A stretch of 5,758 nucleotides of DNA from Tannerella sp. Its GTDB lineage: Bacteria; Bacteroidota; Bacteroidia; Bacteroidales; Tannerellaceae. The stretch is taken from positions 1 through 5,758 of the forward strand of contig JAITHS010000338.1 in assembly GCA_031279875.1 (NCBI GenBank). Direction: 5' to 3'. Both the position numbers and the translations under genes were made by a program. The notes beneath the pieces are model-generated. The model had not been told where the DNA came from. It ran no database searches and was given only the letters and a program-made list of their open reading frames with translations. This document shows, in pieces, positions 1 to 4,965 of the stretch (positions are counted from its first letter, which is position 1; each line of letters opens with the position of its first letter).

Positions 1-63
1 TTTTCGCTTCTTTTGACCTTGAAATTTTCCGTTGAAAACCTGTTTTTGTCTCAAAAGCGGGTG

Positions 64-95
64 CAAAGGTAAGGACTTTTTTTTAATCTACCAAA
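64..95 (-). promoter_or_regulatory. Bacteroidota-type promoter firing leftward out of the window
   Basis: On the minus strand a TTTG (92-95) lies 20 nt upstream of TACCTTTG (64-71). This matches the Bacteroidota primary-sigma pattern of a -33 TTTG followed about 19-20 nt later by -7 TAnnTTTG. The -7 box is embedded in TTACCTTTGCA (62-72), the same 11-mer found in front of the peptidase gene at 4901-4911. It points away from the oxidoreductase gene that ends at 196, so it should drive a gene whose start lies left of position 1. No ATG occurs on the minus strand from 60 down to 1, so the leader is at least about 55 nt. The surrounding 1-195 stretch is AT-rich with many T runs and has no convincing gene. 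Confidence 0.6.
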
Positions 96-195
96 TTTTT
101 TGACGACTTTTTTTCAAAAATTTTGAAAGTTTTTTCTAATTCGCTGATTTTCAAGAAGGTTTTTGGAGAGGATGGTTTTGAGATATTTTGGGAAA

Positions 196-1524
196 CTACA
201 CTTTCAGTTCGTCGGGGAATTTGATTACTCGCTGCTCTTCCATTGCCTGCAAGCCGAGCAGGGCGAGGACAGACGAGTAGTAGGCTTCTTCGACGAGGCG
301 GTCGTTCTTTTGACCTGTTACGGCAGCGTTGCAAAAAGCGTTGAGCAGGGCGGCGGAACCGTCGTCAACAGCCGAGCCGGTAGATGATTCTCCGCTTGTA
401 ACCTGTACCTTATCGGTTACAAAGTAGCCTTTGTTGATAGACGCCGTTTCGGGAACCCAGCTCGGACCGGCAAACGATACGTTGTCGAAGATACCGTGTT
501 CTATTTGATTAATCAATTGCAGGATACCGGGTGCCGGTTGTGCGTTCTCGAAGTAGTATTTTCCTTTTTCGAGTTCCATGCTACCCTTGTCGCCGAGTAT
601 CAGTTCTTCAAGTCCGAGAAATTTGTTGGAGATAACCGATTCGTATGACATTTTGACGCCGTTAGGATAGTGATATACGAGGCTGATGCTGTCGTAAACT
701 TCGCGAGCATCCTGCTTCCAGTAAATCAGGTCTCCGAAGCCCGAAACGTAATCGGGATGCATACCAAGCGCCCAGTCGCCGACCTGCAACTGATGAGCGG
801 CAAGTTCGGTAACCAATCCTGCCGACGAAGCGCGATAGAGGCGCCAGTTGATGCGGCGTTCGAGGTCGGGCGACGGCACTGGTCGGCGCCAGTCGTTGTT
901 GCGATACCAGTACGCCCGCATATCGGTAACAGTACCTATCAAACCGCTGTGAATCATCTCCATAGCGCGGATATATTTGGTGTCGAAAAGGCGTTGCTGA
1001 CCGATATAAAGCACCATTCCCGACTTCCTGTAAGCGTCGTAAACGGCACGGCAACCGTTGGTAGTCAATGCGATAGACTTCTCGCAAAACACATGTTTGT
1101 CGGCTGATAAAGCATCAACAGCCATCTTTTCGTGTTCATTAAGCGGCGTTACAATCATAACGGCCTGAATATCTTTGTTGTCTAACAGATGACAATAGTT
1201 GTCGTAAGTCTTTGCTTTCGGATATAATGCCGCTGCGTTTTGAAGATGAGGTTCATAATCGTCGCATAGCGCTATGACTTCAGCCTGCGGCATATTTAAC
1301 AGATTGTTGATATGATACATACCTCGCGAGCCTGTGCCGATGATGCCGATGCGGACTTTTTCGCCTGCAACGGCTGTCGCCACGTCATTAGTACATGCTT
1401 GCAGCCAAGGGAACATAGCTGCCAAACCTCCCAGACCGACTGTTTTAACAAAGTCGCGGCGGGAAACGGTTGTTTGAGTGTCGAAAGCATCTTGGCTTCC
1501 GGTTTCCGATCTATTAGTGTTCAT
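196..1524 (-). CDS. Tat-exported Gfo/Idh/MocA-family oxidoreductase (possible lipoprotein)
   Basis: This 442-aa protein is predicted to be an NAD(P)-dependent sugar- or cyclitol-type dehydrogenase acting outside the cytoplasm; its substrate is unknown. The N-terminus carries a textbook twin-arginine signal, SRRDFVK at residues 21-27, then a hydrophobic stretch to about residue 40 and LQAC at 41-44, which resembles a lipobox. The Rossmann fold begins at about residue 57, with dinucleotide loop GTGSRG at 63-68, TPLNEHE at 126-132 and CEKS at 147-150. The last is the family's EKP motif with the lysine kept and proline replaced by serine. TELAAHQLQVGDW at 239-251 contains His244, at the usual catalytic-histidine position of the C-terminal alpha/beta domain. 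Length is normal for exported Bacteroidota members. The ATG overlaps the TGA of the upstream apbE-like gene as ATGA, implying translational coupling; no Shine-Dalgarno is visible. EK rather than the EVP I recall for GH109 glycosidases argues for a dehydrogenase-type member. Family assignment is firm; function is inferred. Confidence 0.92.
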   Translation of the reverse strand: MNTNRSETGSQDAFDTQTTVSRRDFVKTVGLGGLAAMFPWLQACTNDVATAVAGEKVRIGIIGTGSRGMYHINNLLNMPQAEVIALCDDYEPHLQNAAALYPKAKTYDNYCHLLDNKDIQAVMIVTPLNEHEKMAVDALSADKHVFCEKSIALTTNGCRAVYDAYRKSGMVLYIGQQRLFDTKYIRAMEMIHSGLIGTVTDMRAYWYRNNDWRRPVPSPDLERRINWRLYRASSAGLVTELAAHQLQVGDWALGMHPDYVSGFGDLIYWKQDAREVYDSISLVYHYPNGVKMSYESVISNKFLGLEELILGDKGSMELEKGKYYFENAQPAPGILQLINQIEHGIFDNVSFAGPSWVPETASINKGYFVTDKVQVTSGESSTGSAVDDGSAALLNAFCNAAVTGQKNDRLVEEAYYSSVLALLGLQAMEEQRVIKFPDELKV

Positions 1525-2318
1525 ATTATATATATTGTTTTTACGTTAAAATTCTTCATCCATTGTGGTTCGGTGAGGCTGCCGGATGCTATCCAAGCTG
1601 TTGTTATCACTTCGGCGTCAAGCGGGTCTTCGGTTTCGACGGCGACCATTTTGGTTGCGGTAATCATCTTCTTATCGGCATTACCGATTATGTGCTGCGG
1701 GTTTGCAGGCGAGTTGCCCGAAACAGACAGTGCGGAGTCTTTCATCTTAATTGTCGCCACAGTAATGCCGTTGTTGTAAGGGTCTTCAATGCCTATCGAC
1801 CAGCTGTCGCCGTTAGGATGTGAGCCTGTCGCCAGCGCCGAACTGTTGCCGAAATTAATTAACGCCCGCTCTATATCGGCTTCGTGCAGCATTGTTTTGA
1901 TATGTTTTAAGGCGTATCCTTTGGCATAGCCGCCGAAGTCGAGCGAGAGACCATATTCGTTGAATTGAACGGTTTGTGCGTTGAGTATCACGTTGTTAAA
2001 ATTTTTCTTTGTGATATCGAAACAGCCGTCGGTCAGTTCGTAATACTTTTTACAGTCGAGCATCACCGCGTCGAACTCTTCCGACATCGTAACGGTGGTG
2101 AACTGTGCGTCGGTGTTGACATGCGATACTTCGCTGTCGTGGTCGAAGCGGTTGAGCATTTTCTCAATCCGGCGCAGTTGGCGTTCTATGTTGTCCCAAA
2201 GAGTTTTGAGCCGCTGCTCGTCGGTTCCAATCAGCAGCGCATCAAATCGCGTCCCCATAATCCGAGCTACCGATGAGTGAAGTATGCCGGTCTTGCCGTA
2301 AAAGTTTGAATAAGACAT
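1521..2318 (-). CDS. apbE: ApbE-family protein (putative FAD:protein FMN transferase), no signal peptide
   Basis: ApbE proteins use FAD and Mg2+ to attach FMN covalently to Ser/Thr of target proteins. Family motifs appear in order: MGTRF (21-25), LNRFDHDSEVSHVN (55-68), TDGCFDIT (96-103), LDFGGYAKGYA with Lys133 (126-136), ALINFGNSSALATG (152-165), SVSGNS (198-203) and AEVITTAW (235-242). At the last, where classical members have an Asp-containing ADAxxTA Mg-binding motif, this protein has Glu236 ahead of Thr240. The canonical GGD near residue 157 reads GNS. At 265 aa it is shorter than the usual exported lipoprotein of about 330-350 aa and has no signal peptide or lipobox. The N-terminus nevertheless reaches past the MGT motif, so it looks complete and cytoplasmic. 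Its ATG sits 2 nt from the heptamer repeat and has no Shine-Dalgarno; its TGA overlaps the oxidoreductase start. No flavinylation-target domain (FMN-bind) is encoded in the window. Membership is secure, but transferase activity is uncertain given the substitutions. Confidence 0.85.
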   Translation of the reverse strand: MSYSNFYGKTGILHSSVARIMGTRFDALLIGTDEQRLKTLWDNIERQLRRIEKMLNRFDHDSEVSHVNTDAQFTTVTMSEEFDAVMLDCKKYYELTDGCFDITKKNFNNVILNAQTVQFNEYGLSLDFGGYAKGYALKHIKTMLHEADIERALINFGNSSALATGSHPNGDSWSIGIEDPYNNGITVATIKMKDSALSVSGNSPANPQHIIGNADKKMITATKMVAVETEDPLDAEVITTAWIASGSLTEPQWMKNFNVKTIYII

Positions 2319-2320
2319 TG

Positions 2321-2352
2321 TGAATTATGAATTATGAATTATGAATTATGAA
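2321..2352. repeat. Tandem heptamer array, TGAATTA x 4.6
   Basis: Four perfect consecutive copies of TGAATTA (2321-2327, 2328-2334, 2335-2341, 2342-2348) are followed by a partial TGAA. The array forms the left arm of the larger hairpin element and begins 2 nt from the apbE ATG, so it makes up the apbE 5' leader. Short perfect tandem units of this kind are prone to copy-number change by slipped-strand replication. Confidence 0.95.
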
Positions 2353-2381
2353 CGAATGCCCTGTACGCAATGACGAGGTAC

Positions 2382-2402
2382 CTTCTGCCTTCTGCTTTCT
2401 GC
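2382..2402. repeat. Tandem heptamer array, YTTCTGC x 3
   Basis: CTTCTGC (2382-2388), CTTCTGC (2389-2395) and TTTCTGC (2396-2402) are three adjacent 7-bp units in the loop of the larger element. The sequence is unrelated to the flanking TGAATTA units but shares the 7-bp period. Confidence 0.85.
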
Positions 2403-2421
2403 CGTCATCAATAGCGAATGA

Positions 2422-2441
2422 TAATTCATAATTCATAATTA
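2422..2441. repeat. Inverted tandem heptamers, TAATTCA x 2.9
   Basis: TAATTCA (2422-2428 and 2429-2435) plus TAATTA (2436-2441) is the reverse complement of the array at 2321-2352 and forms the right arm of the hairpin. It ends one base before the nfo stop codon complement at 2443-2445. Confidence 0.9.
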
Positions 2442-2442
2442 A

Positions 2443-3273
2443 CTACGTTCTCCACTCTTTGAGCAGTGCGATTTCCGCCTTATAGCCGGGCAGTTCGTTT
2501 GGGGTTTCGAGGTAGAACGGCAGGTTGCGCAGGCGCGGGTGATTGATGATGCGTGTTAATGTTTCGATGCCAAGAGAGCCGTTGCCGATAGTTTCGTGGC
2601 GATCTTTGTGGCTGCCGTAGGGGTTTTTGCTGTCGTTGAGATGGATAGCGTGCAGTCGCGAAAGCCCTACAATGTTGTCGAACTCGTCAAGCACTTTGTC
2701 GAGGTCGTTAACGATGTCATATCCGGCGTCGTAGATGTGGCAAGTATCGAGGCAAACGCCTATTTTGTCCGACAGTTTAACGCCGTCAATAATACGTTTC
2801 AGTTCTTCAAACTTACCGCCTACTTCGCTACCTTTTCCTGCCATTGTTTCCAACAAAACGGTAGTAGAATGCGAAGGTAAAAGAGTATCGTTCAAAGCGG
2901 CTACAATCATCTCTATACCGGCATCAATACCTTGTCCCACATGGCTTCCGGGATGGAAATTATACATACTGCCGGGCAGATACTCCATTCTTCGGAGGTC
3001 GTCGGCAAAGGTATCTCGTGCAAAGCGTCGTATTGCGGCATCGGCAGCGCAGATATTCATTGTATAAGGCGCATGAGCGAGGAAAAGAGACACATCATTA
3101 TCTTCGGCAAGAGCCAAAAATGACGCTATATCAGCTTCATCGATAGCTTTTGCCTGTCCGCCGCGCGGGTTGCGGGTAAAAAATTGAAATGTATTAGCGC
3201 CGATACTCATCGCATCTTTGAGCATTGCGGTATAGCCGCCCGAAATCGACAGGTGGCATCCTATTCTGAACAT
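2443..3273 (-). CDS. nfo: Endonuclease IV (class II AP endonuclease)
   Basis: This cytoplasmic base-excision-repair enzyme cuts the DNA backbone 5' to abasic sites and removes 3'-blocking groups, using a three-zinc centre in a TIM barrel. All nine zinc ligands of the E. coli enzyme have counterparts: His67 (AHAPY), His107 (NFHPGSH), Glu142 (LLETMAGKG), Asp176 and His179 (LDTCH), His211 (IHLNDSK), Asp224 and His226 (DRH), and Glu256 (LETPN). Length is 276 aa against 285 aa for E. coli Nfo, and the start [13 protein letters not shown] is where the family begins. The ATG overlaps the end of the upstream 141-aa gene by 13 bp (3261-3273), so the two are cotranscribed. A purine-rich AGAGAAG lies just before the start. 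The next gene, apbE, follows after the 124-bp repeat element. The protein looks fully functional; the assignment is essentially certain. Confidence 0.98.
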   Translation of the reverse strand: MFRIGCHLSISGGYTAMLKDAMSIGANTFQFFTRNPRGGQAKAIDEADIASFLALAEDNDVSLFLAHAPYTMNICAADAAIRRFARDTFADDLRRMEYLPGSMYNFHPGSHVGQGIDAGIEMIVAALNDTLLPSHSTTVLLETMAGKGSEVGGKFEELKRIIDGVKLSDKIGVCLDTCHIYDAGYDIVNDLDKVLDEFDNIVGLSRLHAIHLNDSKNPYGSHKDRHETIGNGSLGIETLTRIINHPRLRNLPFYLETPNELPGYKAEIALLKEWRT

Positions 3274-3686
3274 ATCTTCTCTATTTTGTTTACAACATAT
3301 TTCGATGACCCTCGCCAGGGTATCGACTTAAAATATTCGGTATAATGCAGTTCTACGGTCTTGTCGCCGGTGCGCATCAGTTGTTCTGCTATTGCCTTGT
3401 TTGCTACCGTAAAAACGAAATCGGATGTTTGTATCTTCGCTTCATTCGCTATCAAACATGTTGAATCGGGCAATAATTTGCCTTCGTAAGTTTTGAAAAT
3501 AAAGCCTTTATAAACGACCTGATTCAACTTTCCTGCTTTGACGCCTTTTTTGACGGGGTAATAATACGTTATACTTCCCCAGATGAGCAGGCATGAAATC
3601 AGTACTCCCGTGAGGATGTTTCTGACTCTGCGCCAGTAACGGCCTTTTTGTCGGGCGAGTTCTGTTTTTTCAAGTAAAGAATCCAT
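3261..3686 (-). CDS. Small single-pass membrane protein of unknown function
   Basis: This 141-aa protein has a very basic N-terminus ([11 protein letters not shown], residues 12-22) followed by one hydrophobic helix at about 23-42. By the positive-inside rule the N-terminus is cytoplasmic and residues 44-141 lie in the periplasm. The soluble part contains [24 protein letters not shown] (about 48-71), which reads like a small beta-rich domain; no catalytic motif is evident. I recall similar short Bacteroidales proteins with a KGxxFKTYEGxL pattern, sometimes labelled 6-phosphogluconate dehydrogenase. Nothing here supports that label: there is no Rossmann motif and the protein is far too short. 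The ATG is 1 nt after the peptidase stop codon and the 3' end overlaps nfo by 13 bp, so it is the middle gene of a tight three-gene unit. It is a real gene by packing and composition, but its role is unknown. Confidence 0.85.
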   Translation of the reverse strand: MDSLLEKTELARQKGRYWRRVRNILTGVLISCLLIWGSITYYYPVKKGVKAGKLNQVVYKGFIFKTYEGKLLPDSTCLIANEAKIQTSDFVFTVANKAIAEQLMRTGDKTVELHYTEYFKSIPWRGSSKYVVNKIEKICSE

Positions 3687-3687
3687 A

Positions 3688-4878
3688 TTACTTGATGCCT
3701 AATTTGCTTCTGATATCTTTCGGAACGGCATCCTTATGAACTACAATATTCATAGTTTTGAAAGCGACAAACGATTCTGAGGCATACCACATACCATTGT
3801 ATTTGCCTTCCGTACCCCATGAATTTTTTATCATGTAGTATTTTTTGCCTGTTTGGTCATTGGCGATGCCGTAGATCAGCATTCCGTGGTCGTCGGTCGT
3901 CTGGTAATTGTCGTATGCCTCCTGACGCATCTCTTGGGTTACGTCGATTTCTTTGCACGGGCTTTTGAAGAGGTTTCTGATTTTGTTTTCTCTGTCGGAG
4001 CGTTTCAGACCTATCCAGTGTGCGGCGTCGGAGCCTTTGGTTTCTTCATATTCGATGTCGGGCATCACGGCGATACCGTCCGAAAAGCCCCTCTCGCTGA
4101 CATCCGCGCCCCATGCAATGGTATAGCCGGTTTGAATAGCATTGTCGAAAACTTTCATCAGCTCGTCTAACGGAATGTTATACGACGGCGCCCAGAGCCA
4201 GTTGTCGGGTATTTCCAACGCAAAAGAGGAGTAAAACGGCTTGTGGGAGTAGGACGTCAGCGAAACATAATCGTCGGCATTAAGTCCTATCATCTTACCG
4301 AAACTTTGCGGCGTATATTCTTTTCCCTTGTAAGTAAATTTTTCGGGGATAACGCCGAGATATGCTTCGATAATAGCCTTATAAGCTGATTTCCAGACGG
4401 GCGACAGTTTGCCGTTACGATTTTCGACTATCGCCTTGATGAAAGCCTTCGCCGCGTTTTCCAATTCGCCGTGAACATGTATCGTATCGCCGTAGTTAAG
4501 CCCATTATAGACTTCTTCGGGTATAGCGCCGTATTCTTTCAAGACATACAGCACATCGGCAAAAGCACCGCCCTGCGCGAAGTTGAGATTGCCGTGCAGA
4601 CGAACATACTTGTCGGCCTTGTCGATGTAACATTTGTTGACTACAAACATCTCGGAGAGGTCGAACTCGCCTTTACCTGTACGTAACAGTTCGGCTTCGA
4701 GCATACCCGTTCCGGAAAAACTCCAACATGTACCGGAACGGCTCTGATTCTTTACAGGAGTAATTTTCAGTTCTTTAATCGTTGTAAAATTGTAACCTTC
4801 GCTAACATTGTCCTGAGCGTTCATCGTCATAATGCACGCTATCAGCAACTGTGCGGAATAAAAAAATATTTTTTTCAT
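3688..4878 (-). CDS. Exported C1B cysteine aminopeptidase (bleomycin hydrolase/PepC-like)
   Basis: This papain-fold peptidase belongs to the bleomycin hydrolase/aminopeptidase C subfamily and is predicted to trim N-terminal residues from peptides. Numbered from the ATG at 4878 (396 aa), the oxyanion Gln45 and nucleophile Cys51 lie in NQSRSGTCWSFS, His331 in DDHGMLIYG and Asn352 in KNSWG. The 280-residue Cys-His spacing fits C1B, not classical papain. Unlike cytosolic PepC of about 440-450 aa, it has a signal sequence, MKKIFFYSAQLLIACIMTMNAQ, with likely signal peptidase I cleavage near Ala21-Gln22. LIAC at 12-15 also resembles a lipobox, so a lipoprotein is possible. There is no pro-domain; catalytic motifs begin about 20 residues after cleavage. 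The frame stays open up to a TTG at 4903-4905, but that TTG is part of the -7 promoter box, so the ATG at 4878 is the start. It heads the tight unit with the 141-aa gene and nfo. Confidence 0.93.
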   Translation of the reverse strand: MKKIFFYSAQLLIACIMTMNAQDNVSEGYNFTTIKELKITPVKNQSRSGTCWSFSGTGMLEAELLRTGKGEFDLSEMFVVNKCYIDKADKYVRLHGNLNFAQGGAFADVLYVLKEYGAIPEEVYNGLNYGDTIHVHGELENAAKAFIKAIVENRNGKLSPVWKSAYKAIIEAYLGVIPEKFTYKGKEYTPQSFGKMIGLNADDYVSLTSYSHKPFYSSFALEIPDNWLWAPSYNIPLDELMKVFDNAIQTGYTIAWGADVSERGFSDGIAVMPDIEYEETKGSDAAHWIGLKRSDRENKIRNLFKSPCKEIDVTQEMRQEAYDNYQTTDDHGMLIYGIANDQTGKKYYMIKNSWGTEGKYNGMWYASESFVAFKTMNIVVHKDAVPKDIRSKLGIK

Positions 4879-4902
4879 AAAAATTATTATTAAAATTGAC
4901 TG

Positions 4903-4910
4903 CAAAGGTA
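4903..4910 (-). promoter_or_regulatory. -7 element of the peptidase-nfo operon
   Basis: TACCTTTG on the minus strand matches the Bacteroidota TAnnTTTG consensus within TTACCTTTGCA (4901-4911). It ends 24 nt before the peptidase ATG at 4878, giving a leader of about 15-20 nt. No TTTG or TTG is present at the expected -33 position, which falls on the proC -7 box. Confidence 0.7.
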
Positions 4911-4929
4911 ATAATTAAAAATTATTTAT

Positions 4930-4937
4930 TATCTTTG
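4930..4937 (+). promoter_or_regulatory. -7 element of proC
   Basis: TATCTTTG within TTATCTTTGCA (4929-4939) matches TAnnTTTG and ends 28 nt before the proC ATG at 4966. The -33 region falls on the opposing -7 box and contains no TTTG, so this may be a weaker or factor-assisted promoter. Confidence 0.7.
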
Positions 4938-4965
4938 CAGCATAAATTTTAATAAGATTTAAGAA

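Larger units (their letters stand above)
2319..2442. repeat. Intergenic hairpin element built from 7-bp repeats
   Basis: The whole gap between nfo (stop at 2443) and apbE (start at 2318) is occupied by one structured element. Its outer arms are TGAATTA repeats (2321-2352) and inverted TAATTCA repeats (2422-2441). They can form a perfect 20-bp stem in two registers: 2323-2342 or 2330-2349, each with 2421-2440. Inside lies a second, 6-bp inverted pair, ATGACG (2370-2375) with CGTCAT (2403-2408), enclosing three tandem YTTCTGC heptamers (2382-2402). CGAATG occurs as a direct repeat at 2353-2358 and 2415-2420. The layout resembles a non-autonomous palindromic element of the MITE or REP kind, or a short tandem heptamer array. 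No transposase or clear target-site duplication is visible, and it lacks the GC stem plus U-tract of an intrinsic terminator. On the nfo-apbE transcript it would fold just before the apbE start codon. Confidence 0.8.
4900..4940. promoter_or_regulatory. Inverted repeat spanning the divergent peptidase/proC promoters
   Basis: CTGCAAAGGTAATAA (4900-4914) and TTATTATCTTTGCAG (4926-4940) are inverted copies with one mismatch in 15 bp, separated by an 11-bp AT spacer (4915-4925). Each arm contains one outward-facing -7 element. The symmetry may simply reflect two near-identical promoters placed back to back, or it may also be an operator for a dimeric regulator. Because the two -7 cores are only 19 bp apart, polymerase bound at one should cover the other. 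Confidence 0.7.

Noticed and set aside
112..128. Hairpin TTTCAAAA-A-TTTTGAAA as a terminator after the oxidoreductase gene
   Set aside because: The stem is almost all A/T, and in the minus (gene) direction it is followed by an A run, not a T run. It has a T run only in the plus direction, where no gene ends.
370..387. SSTGSA in the oxidoreductase as an ApbE flavinylation site
   Set aside because: The known target motif is roughly D-G-x-[ST]-G-A-[ST] inside an FMN-bind domain. Here G is followed by S, the upstream Asp is missing and the surrounding domain is the Gfo/Idh/MocA C-terminal domain.
83..387. Short frames 83-334 (minus) and 163-387 (plus) at the 3' end of the oxidoreductase gene
   Set aside because: They overlap the conserved C-terminus of the oxidoreductase and run into AT-rich spacer; the compositions (Arg- or Lys/Phe-rich) are typical of shadow frames.
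670..1107. 145-aa plus-strand frame and the overlapping 141-aa minus-strand frame within the oxidoreductase gene
   Set aside because: Both lie wholly inside the coding sequence of a confident family member in another frame and show no recognisable protein features.
1312..1779. 155-aa plus-strand reading frame across the oxidoreductase/apbE junction
   Set aside because: It is antisense to two well-supported genes, crosses their boundary, has low-complexity Ser/Cys-rich content and has no promoter or family motif.
2256..2318. Possible loss of a signal peptide from apbE by insertion of the heptamer element
   Set aside because: The first 20 residues lead smoothly into MGTRF, and I recall unexported Bacteroidales ApbE-like proteins with a similar G-[IL]-[LF]-H segment before this motif. 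Nothing indicates truncation.
2808..2815. TAAGTTTG on the minus strand inside nfo as a promoter for apbE
   Set aside because: It matches the loose TAnnTTTG core only, lacks the extended TTAYCTTTGCA context and a -33 TTTG, and lies about 490 bp upstream inside conserved coding sequence.
4879..4905. Nine-residue N-terminal extension of the peptidase beginning at a TTG
   Set aside because: The TTG (minus strand, 4905-4903) is the last three bases of the TACCTTTG -7 box, so it would lie upstream of the transcription start. The ATG at 4878 begins a proper signal peptide.
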